Shown: piece after piece, positions 1 through 10,003 of the stretch | Numbering within the stretch: the first letter of the stretch is position 1 | Layout: every line of letters starts with the position of its first letter | Source of the DNA: Seminavis robusta | Taxonomy: Eukaryota; Bacillariophyta; Bacillariophyceae; Naviculales; Naviculaceae | Direction: 5' to 3' | Length of the DNA: 32,704 nt | Assembly (NCBI GenBank): GCA_903772945.1 | Contig: CAICTM010001267.1 | Coordinates: 1 to 32,704, forward strand | Program-made: the position numbers and the translations under genes | Notes under the pieces: generated by a model | What the model was told of the DNA's origin: nothing | The model's database searches: none | The model's input: only the letters and a program-made list of their open reading frames with translations

Positions 1-2
1 CG

Positions 3-314
3 AAGCAGCATGCTCCCTTGGTCAAACTGCTGGGTGGTTCGTCGGGAAACAACGTCGATAAGCAGAGCGAATGTGAAAAACTGGGTTTTGTTTGGGGAAA
101 ACTTGCGGGTGATGGCAGTGGTCCGATGGTTCTACCGGGTTGCGCATTTTATTTGAAACTGACAGCCGTGGGAGAAATTGTGGACTGTGGGTGCCACTGC
201 GCCGTGCTTTGCAAAGTGGAAGAGATGTTTACGGACAGTGACGAGGAATATGTTTCCACAGCGCGATTACGAGAACTCGGCATTATCACTCCACAGGGCC
301 GAGTTGCAGAGTAG
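3..314 (+). CDS. Flavin-reductase-like protein, 3' end only (partial)
   Basis: The frame is open from the left edge of the window to a TAG at 312-314, so only the last ~103 residues of a longer protein are visible and the true start lies outside. The segment includes GCAFYLKLTAVGEIVDCGCH followed by a CAVLCKVEEM strand and a C-terminal STARLRELGIIT. This pattern (a small-residue core strand, a D/G-C-H turn, then a 'xLcEV' strand and a T-x-x-LRexGII tail) is what I know from flavin-reductase-like FMN-binding split-barrel proteins of algae. If correct, it binds FMN and acts as an NAD(P)H-dependent flavin reductase or electron-transfer domain. There is no visible FMN-contact loop to confirm it because the N-terminal half is missing. 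The gene converges with the next gene on the minus strand, leaving 286 bp between stops. An 18-bp run of tagc units follows the stop. Confidence 0.6.
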   Translation, partial: KQHAPLVKLLGGSSGNNVDKQSECEKLGFVWGKLAGDGSGPMVLPGCAFYLKLTAVGEIVDCGCHCAVLCKVEEMFTDSDEEYVSTARLRELGIITPQGRVAE

Positions 315-600
315 GCTAGCTAGCTAGCTAGAGTGGTATGACGAGTACAAATAATAGCTATCGATGCATCTACCTGACTGCTTCGTATACGCCTTTACTG
401 GTCGTGCATCAGGTGGACGTTGGAGCTGCCTCTGTCGTTTGTACCGCTTGCACAGATTTGTTCACTCCAAGCCATGCCATCCACTGGCCAGGGCTGTCTT
501 CTTTTGTGGCCACTGGCAGTGAAGAGTATCGCTAGGATGCAGCAGCTTGCATCAAAGAGCACATTTCGATTCCCAAACCAGCGTGATGTTTGATTGTCGT

Positions 601-1734
601 TTACCAGTGATTATCTGCCAGCGCCTTCATCATGCCATTCATCTTGTTGGTACGCTTCATGTGTAGAAAGCACAAACTTCCCGGAATGGCCCCAGGGAGC
701 AGGATCATGCCAATGGCCAGTTCACTGAGTATTCTCTGTAGCACATTGGCCGTGGGCGGGACATAGACTCTCCACAGCAGCCACACCTGTAGCTTTCTAA
801 GCTTGGATTGAAAGGATACGAGTTGCGACGAGTACAATGCCAAGTTGCAAACGGCAATCCGTCTGGTCCATGCCGAGGATTGTTGCACGGGATGTTGATT
901 CAAAAAGTCAACATACGCCGGGGCCAGTCCCAATTCCTGGGCTCCTTGTTTCAAAATGTCCATGTAGCGTTGTGATGGCGCCGGATCTTGTGACAAGCGC
1001 ACATGACTTCGGGCACGCAATGCGACGGCCTGAACGACTCGTCCCTTGTAGGGAACCGCATCGACTACAACTTCTTCGTATCCCTGATCCGATCGTCCAT
1101 GACCGACTCCTTCCGATCGCATGACCTTTTCGTAGTCTTCTGCCGAGAGTCGTACCAGTGCTCCGTGACACTCGTTTTCCTGGTACGCACAGAGTGGTTT
1201 GCTGATACTACTACTACTACTAGCATTGTCTTGTTGTTTTGTGGATGGTTGATTCAGTTGTTGGAGTTGTTGTTCAGCGTCCATACATGAAGTAGTAGGC
1301 TCGAGAGATCCCATTCCTGGTTCCAGTGGTGGAAACCCTTTCATGTTGAACGCCAATCTATAGTTGTATACGACGGCAGGTTGAAAGGATTTCACCTTGA
1401 TTTTGGATCCACAAATGGCTCTATTTTCCAACTTTTCTCGTAGCATGTTGGATCCCAGACCAAAATAGTACAAATCAGCATTTTTCTCCAGGGATTGTGT
1501 GACCAGTTCCGGTCTGGGTGGAGGTTGTGGTGTTGCTGTTGTGGTTGCTGTTGTGGATTCCACTGCTTTTGGTTCTTCCCTCTTGAAGAGCGGCTTGATT
1601 CCAACGATAAGAGCCGGTTTGGACTTGGAGGCTTGGGCAGAATGGACTGTGTCAACCAGAAAAGTCAAGAGAAGAAGAGCCGATACCAGAAATTTGGAAG
1701 AGAGCCTTGTAGTTGTGGATGTTGGGGCAGACAT
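601..1734 (-). CDS. Gamma-glutamylcyclotransferase-like protein with secretory leader and C-terminal hydrophobic helix
   Basis: This is a 377-residue intronless frame. Residues ~14-32 form a hydrophobic leader ending VHSAQA, consistent with a signal peptide. Residues 90-96 read YFGLGSN, the substrate-binding glycine-rich loop of the GGCT family (usually YF-x-YGSN). ECHGALVRLS at 188-197 is a core barrel strand, and E208 in RSEGVG sits where the family's catalytic glutamate is found. PSQRYMDILKQGAQELGL followed by YVDFLNQHP matches the family's C-terminal helix. Family members release 5-oxoproline from gamma-glutamyl compounds such as glutathione breakdown products. Unusual points are the leader, a Q/S-rich insertion at about 150-185, and a hydrophobic segment near residues 338-360 that may anchor the protein in a membrane. 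The substrate cannot be told from sequence. It is transcribed divergently from the PPR gene. Confidence 0.75.
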   Translation of the reverse strand: MSAPTSTTTRLSSKFLVSALLLLTFLVDTVHSAQASKSKPALIVGIKPLFKREEPKAVESTTATTTATPQPPPRPELVTQSLEKNADLYYFGLGSNMLREKLENRAICGSKIKVKSFQPAVVYNYRLAFNMKGFPPLEPGMGSLEPTTSCMDAEQQLQQLNQPSTKQQDNASSSSSISKPLCAYQENECHGALVRLSAEDYEKVMRSEGVGHGRSDQGYEEVVVDAVPYKGRVVQAVALRARSHVRLSQDPAPSQRYMDILKQGAQELGLAPAYVDFLNQHPVQQSSAWTRRIAVCNLALYSSQLVSFQSKLRKLQVWLLWRVYVPPTANVLQRILSELAIGMILLPGAIPGSLCFLHMKRTNKMNGMMKALADNHW

Positions 1735-2189
1735 GCTATGGTTGCCGTTTCTACCGTACTGACAAATAATTGATTACAGTATGTTCAGGAATGAGATCAG
1801 GAAAGCGTCAAATAAATTCCATTTGTTTCTTGAGTACAGTAATTATGGTCTCCCTTCACACTGTATTCACCGATAGGTTTGATGAGTGGGCCCATTTGCC
1901 AGCTGCTGGATTGGTTGTTGGCATCGACGTGATGTCATTGTTGGAAGAAAATGACGAGGAAAAATAATGAGGTGGAAGCGAAGAATGTGACCCGTTCCCA
2001 GTTCGACTTGACTTGACTTGACTCATTCGACTGAAGGAAGATACTGACGTGACACTTCAACGAGAATTCAAAGAGTTCCGTTGGTTGCGTTGCACTTCGT
2101 CGTCGTTGTCCCTTCTTCAGCTCAACCAACAGCAGCTGGAGGACGAGGTACTGACAAATTCTACAAAGCACTCTTATTTGTTTTTAACC
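1735..2189. promoter_or_regulatory. Divergent intergenic region between the GGCT-like and PPR genes
   Basis: This 455-bp region separates two divergently transcribed genes and must hold both promoters and 5' leaders. No convincing TATA box or other core element is visible. A pentanucleotide run of GACTT (three full units plus GACT) lies at 2005-2023. An open frame in the PPR phase extends upstream to an ATG at 2049, but its extra 47 residues are charged and would bury the hydrophobic leader, so the start at 2190 is preferred. Confidence 0.45.
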
Positions 2190-3479
2190 ATGGAGATTGG
2201 AAGCAGAAGAATACGAAGAGGAGCTCCTACTACTAGTAGCCCGAGACTGCTGGCAGTGGCTGTTGTGTTTCTGTTGATATCTTGTTCGATCCAGCTCTCT
2301 CATGCATGGAAACCATCATCTTTGCCACTGACGAGGGCAAGAGCAGTGGAGAGTCGAAGCTGTTTGAACGAACAGAATGATAATTATCTATATGAACCGG
2401 ATCGAGACAAGCCCTCCGTGTTGCCCCAAGAAACCGAACCCGTTCGGACGTTGGGAGGTGGCGCCGACATGATTTTTGCCATGGCCCGCCAAATGCTGCT
2501 CTGGGAAGATACCGCCGAAGATCCGCAGGCGGAAAAAGTACAGCCATTTTCATCACCCGCCGCACTGCCCCGATGGCGCCCGATTCGAGGTGTCTCGGAT
2601 GCCAATCCGGCCTTTCGAACATCCGCACCGCCCATGAACAGCCAGGGATATGCCGGAACCATTTGGCGCAATGTCCGCAAGGCCAACAAACCCTCTCTTT
2701 GGCGGCATGCTCTACGGACGTATGATCGCATGGGATACAATACTGCCACAACCACCAAAGCGGGTGCTGCCACTGCCGAGGGCCTCAAAGTCCAACGGAC
2801 CAATTTGCATCACGAAGGAGCTCTGGTGGCGTGTGCCAAGTTGGGATTGTGGAAAAAAGCCATTGCAATTTACAAGACGGTGCAAGAAGAAGAGAGACAG
2901 AGTCGCATTCCAAACACTAGTGTATTCGTTACCGAAAATATGGTGCTCTCACTGATTCGGGCATGTGTCCGGGCGTCCAAACAGCATCAACTACAAGACA
3001 CGGACGAAACCGAATTGAAGACGTTGGAAGAACGACGAGCTCCGTTGGATGCCTGTCTGGAAATATTGCTGGAAATGGAAGAACAACATGGATTGCCCTT
3101 GGTGGCGCGACACGTCAATCCCATTGCCGCAGCCTATCAAAAATTGACTCTCATGCAAGAGGCGGCACAACTCATTGACACGCATTTGCAAGATCGCACC
3201 AAGGGACCCGAAGGAGAAGATGGAGACGACCCATTTAACGTCAATGATGTTCATGCCAAGGACAAGGGATCCTACTCGTTGCTCGTCAAAGGGGCCGTAT
3301 CCGAAGGCAACTGGGAAGGGGCCGTGGAAGCACTCAAAACCATGACCGAAGCAGGACTCTATCCCAATTCACGCAATCTCAATGCATGGACCGAAGTGTC
3401 GGAACGCAAGACCAAACAACGCAATACACGGAGTTGGAAGAAAAAACGAGACGAGTATTGGTTGGAGAGTGTTCGATAA
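2190..3479 (+). CDS. Pentatricopeptide-repeat protein, probably plastid targeted
   Basis: The predicted protein has 429 residues from the ATG at 2190 (context accATGg). This start puts a hydrophobic leader at residues 19-37 ending in LSHA followed by W40-K-P. An aromatic residue directly after a signal-peptide cleavage site, with an Arg/Ser-rich stretch behind it, is the bipartite plastid-targeting signature of diatoms, so import into the chloroplast stroma is inferred. The middle and C-terminal parts contain helical-hairpin units of PPR type: ALVACAKLGLWKKAIAIYK, and YSLLVKGAVSEGNWEGAVEA followed by LKTMTEAGLYPN, the classic 'G-xxP(N/D)' end of a PPR motif. PPR proteins bind single-stranded RNA and act in organelle RNA processing, stability or translation. 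The repeat number visible is low (about 3-4), the tail is basic (KKKRDEYW), and there is no SMR, DYW or other catalytic domain. The target RNA cannot be inferred. Confidence 0.75.
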   Translation: MEIGSRRIRRGAPTTSSPRLLAVAVVFLLISCSIQLSHAWKPSSLPLTRARAVESRSCLNEQNDNYLYEPDRDKPSVLPQETEPVRTLGGGADMIFAMARQMLLWEDTAEDPQAEKVQPFSSPAALPRWRPIRGVSDANPAFRTSAPPMNSQGYAGTIWRNVRKANKPSLWRHALRTYDRMGYNTATTTKAGAATAEGLKVQRTNLHHEGALVACAKLGLWKKAIAIYKTVQEEERQSRIPNTSVFVTENMVLSLIRACVRASKQHQLQDTDETELKTLEERRAPLDACLEILLEMEEQHGLPLVARHVNPIAAAYQKLTLMQEAAQLIDTHLQDRTKGPEGEDGDDPFNVNDVHAKDKGSYSLLVKGAVSEGNWEGAVEALKTMTEAGLYPNSRNLNAWTEVSERKTKQRNTRSWKKKRDEYWLESVR

Positions 3480-4911
3480 TATATTATTATATATTGTACT
3501 GGAGGAATGAATGAAATGCAATAACGAATACACGTATAACTGAACATAGACTACGGTAGCCTTTATTACAGTACCGGTATTAATAGCGTATGAGTTGGAT
3601 TGGGTGCCGAGCGGGAGTGCCCCCCGAATTGCCGGGATCCTGATCTGCAAGTCTCTTTGAATTCAGTGACTCTGTAAGTCTCTTTGAATTCAGTGAATCC
3701 AGGTTCTCCTTCAACTTTCAACCGGCGGAGAACTCTGCAGCAAGGAACCTGCAGGAGCTCCTGCAGCAAATTCACGAGACTCCAGGCCTGTGCAAATGGC
3801 GAAAATGGTAGAGTTCTTCCGAAAACTGGTGTGTCTTCATTCTCTCATCAGGCGCTTCACATTTTGTCGAAGAGCTCGCAGCATGAAGTGGTTTGGTGTT
3901 TGTTGCTTCTTTTCTGGCTGCCGGTGGTTGCCGCAGGGATCAAATAAATGCGAAGGCGACCAGAAGCGTGGCAGGGTGGATTGACTCTGTCGTCAAATAC
4001 TTAGCACTCACACTTTTTGCTGCATTGTTTGATAGAATGAGAATCGAATCGAGACATACTAGCTATGTAGTGGTGAAGACCTCAGTTGTCATCAAGGCAT
4101 CGTCTCTTTGAACCACCAAATCGAAGCCAAGATTTGCTAGCTTCACTCTCTGGCCGGGGGGGTCTCCGGTCCGTTCCAGGAACCAACTCCATTCGGTTCT
4201 TGACACTATTATTAATAGCTCTATTAAAATAGGAGATAAGTCAGTTGGGGTGCCTCGAATCGAGTCAAGCCCAGCCAAATGCCTTCTCCCACCTTCCTGC
4301 GCAGTATCATGGCCGATGGCCGGTCTCGCCTTGGAGTACTTGTACGGTACCAGGTACCGGTAGCTAGAAAAACCTTCCGCTTGGACCCACCTTTTACCGT
4401 ACCTCGTCTAGCTAGCTAGCTACCACTACTTGCTGCAAAAACTGTCGACATCCTTCCTCTACCGGTATCTACTGGTACCGGTACAGTACCGGTGCGGTCC
4501 CGCACCGATGGAGACATGGAAACCCGAAAATATCACGTGCTAATGACCTACCGGTACTACTAGGTACCGTACATGTAGTACCAGCAGATACGTACGGTAT
4601 GATAGGGAGACTGGAGAATATTGATGCGTAGTTCGGATTTATTAAAAGGGGTGTCGGACATTTAGAGTTCGTAAATTTTACTGTTCGCAAGTTGGAGTTC
4701 CAATGACTGCTGCTTGCTGGTGCTACAGACATGGAGCACAAGAGAAAAGAGAAGTCGTCTTTGGGGTTCTGATCGTTGGTTGCATCCTTGGTCGAGCTTG
4801 CAGCTACGGCTGTACCGGTACCGGTAGATACATGTAGTAGCTAGAGCTAGCTCGAATGGTCATAAGAAAGTCGAGAAGACGAAGCAAAGCAAAAAAAGAA
4901 AGAAAGCAACA
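3480..4911. other. Intergenic region, no gene recognised
   Basis: This 1.4-kb region has several short open frames, none of which shows domain-like sequence or a credible start. It contains a 27-bp tandem repeat at 3649-3697. Copies of the GGTACCGGTA palindromic motif sit at 3571, 4353-4362, 4474-4484, ~4548 and 4812-4826. A tagc run lies near 4410-4422, with further agctag units at ~4840-4855. The last ~150 bp are the leader of the receptor cyclase gene and become purine rich (aaagaaagaaagcaac) just before its ATG. Confidence 0.6.
3649..3697. repeat. 27-bp tandem duplication, two copies
   Basis: The first unit begins aagtctctttgaattcagtg at 3649. The same 20 bases restart at 3676, giving a period of 27 bp and nearly two full copies. 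It lies outside any recognised gene and looks like a simple replication-slippage duplication. Confidence 0.85.
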
Positions 4912-7900
4912 ATGATGTGCCGCCCCTGGACCCAGTTCACCCTCTTGGTGACTTTGTGGACCGTGATGGCCTTGCAGAGCACTCCCACGGCTGGAGCTGA
5001 GTTTGAGGTGCATATCCCCGATGTGGGCCTTGCCGCAGAAGAAGACGTGGCGGTGGAACCTGGGCCAATGGAGGACGAGGTGCCCGTGACGGATATGCCT
5101 GAGCAAGTCGAGGAAGAACCACAGCATGAATATGAAGACGACCAAAGGTGGGCTGGAGCGCGGAAAGAATGGCAGGACGATATGCATCTGTACACGAGCA
5201 ACTTGAACTGTACGTCGGGCGTCAACAAGTTCAACCCCCTCGTACACAAGAAGAAGTATACAGTTGCCGTTCATGCGATTCGTGGGGTAGATACCGCCAT
5301 GAATTTGTACAACTTTACCATGGTAGAATACTTGACCCGAACGGCTGGACAACGTTTCGATCCTCCTATTGCATTTGAGTTGGTCACAACCGAGATGATG
5401 GACTTGTACGAGATGATCGAGGGACAAGATGTTGACTTTATCTATTCCAATCCTGGTACCTACTCTTGTGTTGGCGTTGAATATGGGATGCAGCCCCTTG
5501 CCACCGTTACTTCTCGTCAAACAGTCCGCGGGCACACATTTGATCTCGATGTCTTTGGAGGCGTCATTTTCACCAGAGAAGATCGGTAAGCTACGCGTTG
5601 CCGTGTATGAGCACATCCCGGATGAGCCTTGCTTCTTCTCAATGACCTTTGTTGCTATTCTAATAGGGATGATATCAATGTAATCCATGACCTCAAGGAC
5701 AAGATCATCGGGGCTGGGGGTATTGCCCGCATCAACGCTGGTCCAGCGCAGGTATGGCATGATTGCTGTTGTTTTTGTTGCTTCTGTGGACGATCGCATC
5801 TCACCACCTGACGTTATTCTTTTCCAAAGTTCCACGAGATGATTAAATCGGGAATGGATTACGTCATGGACCCCAAGCAGGTTGTCTTTGCCAGGGATCA
5901 GTTCAAAGTTGTTCAAGGAGTCATTGATGGCAAATATGATGTTGGCTTTGTACGCACAGATCAGCTCGAGCGACACACGGATGAAAACGGCGAGCCTGTT
6001 GATACAAATATCTTCAAAGTCATCAATCCCAAGGTAAGCGCAGGAAAATGTGTGCTGCACTCATCACTGACGATGCCATCATGTTGGCAGCATGCCACTC
6101 ACATATTGATTTTTCTTGCTCTTCCAAGATCTACATCATGGACGATGGCAATCTCTTTCCGTTCCTGCACTCCACTGACATTTACCCAGAGTGGCCGCTA
6201 GCTGCCCTGGACCATGTGGACAAGACTGTTTCGGCAGAAGTGCAGGAAGCCATCTTGGCGATTGGCAAACATGCACTTATTGGTCAAAGACTCGAGGAAT
6301 GCCGTGCTGAGTATCGGAATAGAGGAAAGGACAGCAGTCCTTGTGAACAAAAGTCCATTCCTGAAGACTTTGACCTTGAAGGCACAGCTCGGTGCGACAC
6401 CACCAAGGCACTTGCAGAACTCTCATACAAAGCTGCTTTGGCGGGAAAATTCTCTGGCTACCGGCCACCAAGGTCCTACTTTGAGCCGCGAACAATGCAG
6501 GAAGCTGTAGGTTTGCTGGCCAAGAATCATCGAGGGCACTGGCAATGCACTCGCCTTGACACACTGTACGACGGTGTGGTCTGCCCTGAGGGACACTACA
6601 AGGTGAGCCTTGAACAGTTTCACGAAGGTTGTTCACAGATGGGCCTGTTCTGCGAAGAAGGCATGGATTGCTGGTGCAAACCCTGCGTCATGGCCTTTGA
6701 GGTTGATGTTTATCCTTACGATGAACAGGGCAACGTGACGGATCATCGAATCACGGGTGACCAGAATCAAGAGCAAATTGAAGCCTGCGGGAAGATGACT
6801 TTGTGTGATACAATTGAACAGACCCGGGAGGCCCACTTTCGCGCATATGATAACAGAGGGAGAGAGAATCCCAATGTAAGGGTGACAATGCACGTTGGTG
6901 AACATGACGAAGAACTGGTGGTCACCAGGCAGAATGGAACCTTTGCCTATGATTTTGATTGGCGTTGGGACACGGTTGCAGTTGGCATTATGGAGGTGTA
7001 CTTTGATGATGTGCAAATCCCGCAGTCTCCCATTCGAGTCCAAGTTGTCCCCAGAAACTGTGATATGGATGCTGAGCACAAAGGCCAAGGGAAAGTTCCA
7101 GGCGAGAGTGGCATGTGCATCTGTGGAAGTGGCACCGTCGAGCTGGGAAGCAAATGTGTCAGCTCCGCTGTCTTCTTCGCCATCCTTGCTGCTATTATTC
7201 TTGTGATTGCTCTGCAACTAGGCGTCTGGTTCCTGGGCTACAAGAAGAGGCAGAGTGACCAGATGTGGTTGGTCAATGTGGAAGAGCTGCACTTCAGTGA
7301 GCCAGTTGAGATTATTGGGCAGGGTGCCTTCGGGGTTGTCCTTCTTGCTGAGGTAAGCTCTCCTCTGCGGTTGGTCTTTGAGAAGATTATGGATGCAACA
7401 AGTAGGATTCTTACAGAAGTAAATTTGTTCCCCCTTTCTTTTTTGTTTTCTCTGTAGTACCGCGGAACAAAGGTTGCCATCAAGCGCGTCATACGTCCCA
7501 ATGACCGGCTTACCCATAAGCGAGCTTCATCTGCACTTACCTCAGCAGATGGTTCGAAAGAACAATCTATGGAGCCAAGTGATACCGATCAAAAGAGCCT
7601 CGAATCTGGATTGGGTGATATTGAATCCCAAGACGTTGGAAGTTCCATTAGCGATCCAGTTGTCAGCAAATCGGGAACGCAATCTGAAGAGGGAGATACG
7701 CTGGACTTTCTGGGCGGATTCAGCGTTCGCAAGCGAGGCAAGTTGGCCAAATGGTTCCCATGGTTCTGCACCGAAGACCAGAGTAGGATGAAGACCAACA
7801 TTCTTCTAGGAAACTCTGTTGGAGACTCGTCGGTCCACAGCAAGTCCTTGCGGTCAACCTTGTTCCCATGCACTGACAGGCAGCATCGCAAGAAGCAAGA

Positions 7901-10003
7901 GTTCATTGTTGAGATGCGTCTGTTGAGTCGCTTGCGACACCCTTGCAGTAAGTTCAGCTTTGTCGGACGTTCGTGGCACAGACAGCGTCTTTGTGTACAT
8001 TTGCTCACCACAAACTGCTCATGTTCGCATTGACAACAGTCACAACAGTGATGGGTGCTGTCATCTCTTCCGCTCATGAGCCGATGCTGGTTATGGAATA
8101 CATGTACGCAAAGGATTGGCAATGATCTTGGTGACATGGCTCGTCTCTGACATTTATCTGCCTCTGCTCATCCTTCTACCGCCACAGGGAGTACGGAAGC
8201 CTTTATGTGAGTGAACCATATGCTGTTTGGAATCCGCACGCTCGGCTCACTTCTCACACATCTTTGCAATGTCACCATAGGATATTTTGAGGAATGAGAC
8301 GATGTATGCTGGCGGTGAGATAATCTTGCAGATTGTCCGGGACATTGCGCAGGGTTTACGCTACTTGCATTCCTCAAGGCCTCCCATTTTGCACGGAGAC
8401 CTTAAGGTACGTCGTCGGTCTCCGTCCTCCCTTTACACATGAATCTGTGCTTTTGAATTCATACGTTGCCTTCCTCCCTTGTCAGGCCAAGAACATTTTG
8501 ATTGACTCCCGGTTCAGAGCCAAAGTTGCAGGCAAGTCCAGGAGAAACTGTTCCCCCCATCACAACGCCAGCATGCTGCTCACATAACGCTTTTTCTGCC
8601 TTCCCAGACTTTGGTCTCTCCTCAGGCAAGAAGAAGAGTGGCATTTCAGGAACCCCATACTTCATGGCCCCAGAGTATTTGCGTGGCAAGTCCGAGTACA
8701 CCACACAATGCGACATCTATTCGTTTGGTAAGTGGGGGGTCTGTTTGTTCGTCTTGCTGGTATCCACTTGATCGCCCATTCAAGACCCTGACACTTTTCA
8801 AACTTCCTTGCTCTGCTAAACAGCCATCATTTTGTACGAGATCTATGCTAGAAAGGATCCATACCAAGGAGAGAATCGTCGAGAGGTGATGCGCAGGGTT
8901 GTTGATCCCAGGTACAACAAGAGGCCAGAAATTCCAGAGTGTTGTCCTCCCAAGGTGAGTCATGTCTTCTTGTGTTAGAAGGCACCCAGACTTTTTTGGA
9001 AAATTCCTGACAAACCGACGTTTGCTTTCTGTCTCTCTCTGTGCAAACTCACCATAACAAAGATGGTCGATATTATGAAGAAGGCCTGGAGCCCAGATCC
9101 CTTCTTCCGCCCCCAAGCCAAAGACTTGGATATGATGTTTATGGATATGGGCATGCGTGACACCGATCCCCTTGCTGCGGGTGAGAATGTCCGTCCCGAA
9201 AGAGCTACGGGGGATATGCTCTATGACCTTTTTCCCAAACATATTGCGGACGCTCTCAAAGCTGGCCAGAAAGTTGAGCCAGAGAATCATGACATGGTCA
9301 CTGTGGTATTTTCAGATATTGTTCACTTTACCGATATCTCCAGAACCATCTCCCCTGTCAAGGTCTGCAATATGCTTGACAGGCTGTATTTGGTGTTTGA
9401 CCAGCTGGCTCGCCAGCACCATGTCTTCAAGGTCGAGACCGTGAGTCTACTGGGATGGTGCTCTTTTTGCTTTCGTGTCCTTGGTCTAATGTTTGCTCAC
9501 CTGCCATCCAAACTTCCTCCCCACAGATTGGAGATGCTTACATGGGAGTGACAAATCTGGAAAACAACATGAAAGATACCCACGTCAAACATATTGCTGA
9601 GTTTGCTTTGGCAATGGTAGAAGCAGCTGGCAAGATCTTGATTGATGAGGACGATCCTCGCAGGGGTTTCGTCCGCATACGTGTTGGATTCCATTCTGGC
9701 CCAGTGGTTAGCAATGTGATTGGCTCACTCAACCCGCGCTATGGACTCTTTGGCGATACTGTCAATACGGCAAGTAGAATGGAGAGCAACTCCACAAGCC
9801 GCAGAGTCCATTGTTCCGAGAAGTCGGCCCAGATCTTGAAGGATCAGGCTCCAGAAATCAAACTCATCAAGAGGGGCAAGATTGGAGTCAAGGGCAAGGG
9901 TGAAATGGTTACCTATTGGGTTGGTTCTAGCCACAAACACGACGATTGCGAGGAGCAACCTGACGAGGACGGTGTTCCGAAAGTTAGTTTTGCGGAAGGG
10001 TAG
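4912..10003 (+). CDS. Receptor-type kinase/guanylate cyclase with PhnD-like ectodomain (13 exons)
   Basis: Exons inferred from splice sites and motif continuity: 4912-5585, 5667-5751, 5830-6033, 6129-7352, 7458-7947, 8040-8103, 8188-8206, 8281-8406, 8486-8531, 8608-8727, 8824-8954, 9063-9440, 9527-10003. They sum to 4038 nt, giving 1345 aa. Order: signal peptide (1-29); acidic linker; PhnD-like solute-binding domain (~115-320, including VDFIYSNPGTYSCVGVEYG); Cys-rich region (~477-510); filamin-type Ig domain (~560-632, ending IPQSPIRVQVVP); TM helix (~665-692); TKL-type kinase with GQGAFG 718-723, VAIK lysine 738, HGDLK 958-962, N965 and DFG 978-980; and a class III cyclase with metal Asp 1146 and 1190, purine-selecting Glu 1186, Asn 1267 and Arg 1271. 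Unlike animal receptor cyclases, the kinase keeps its Lys, catalytic Asp and DFG. Cyclic GMP production in response to an external ligand is inferred; the ligand is unknown. Confidence 0.88.
8188..8206 (+). other. 19-nt micro-exon of the receptor cyclase gene
   Basis: Only this 19-base piece between ag (8186-8187) and gtgagtg (8207) joins exon 6 to exon 8 in frame. It restores VMEYM-EYGSLY-DILRN, the hinge and alpha-D region expected for a TKL-type kinase. Skipping it would shift the frame inside the kinase hinge. This is a join inferred from motif continuity, not from transcript data. Confidence 0.8.
8532..8607 (+). other. GC-AG intron in the receptor cyclase gene
   Basis: To rebuild the kinase DFG motif, exon 9 must end with the G at 8531 and exon 10 must begin at 8608 (g + ac, ttt, ggt gives D-F-G). 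The intron therefore starts gcaagtcc and ends cccag, a GC-AG intron with otherwise good donor consensus. The other eleven introns of the gene start with GT. Confidence 0.8.

Noticed and set aside
338..535. 65-residue open frame after the flavin-reductase-like gene
   Set aside because: No homology-like pattern, overlaps the expected 3' UTR, and starts next to a tagc microsatellite.
2049..2189. Upstream start for the PPR protein
   Set aside because: Would add 47 residues in front of a clear targeting leader and hide it; the ATG at 2190 has better context.
4804..6060. 418-residue minus-strand open frame
   Set aside because: It spans exons and introns of the receptor cyclase gene and has no coherent domain; the plus strand explains the region.
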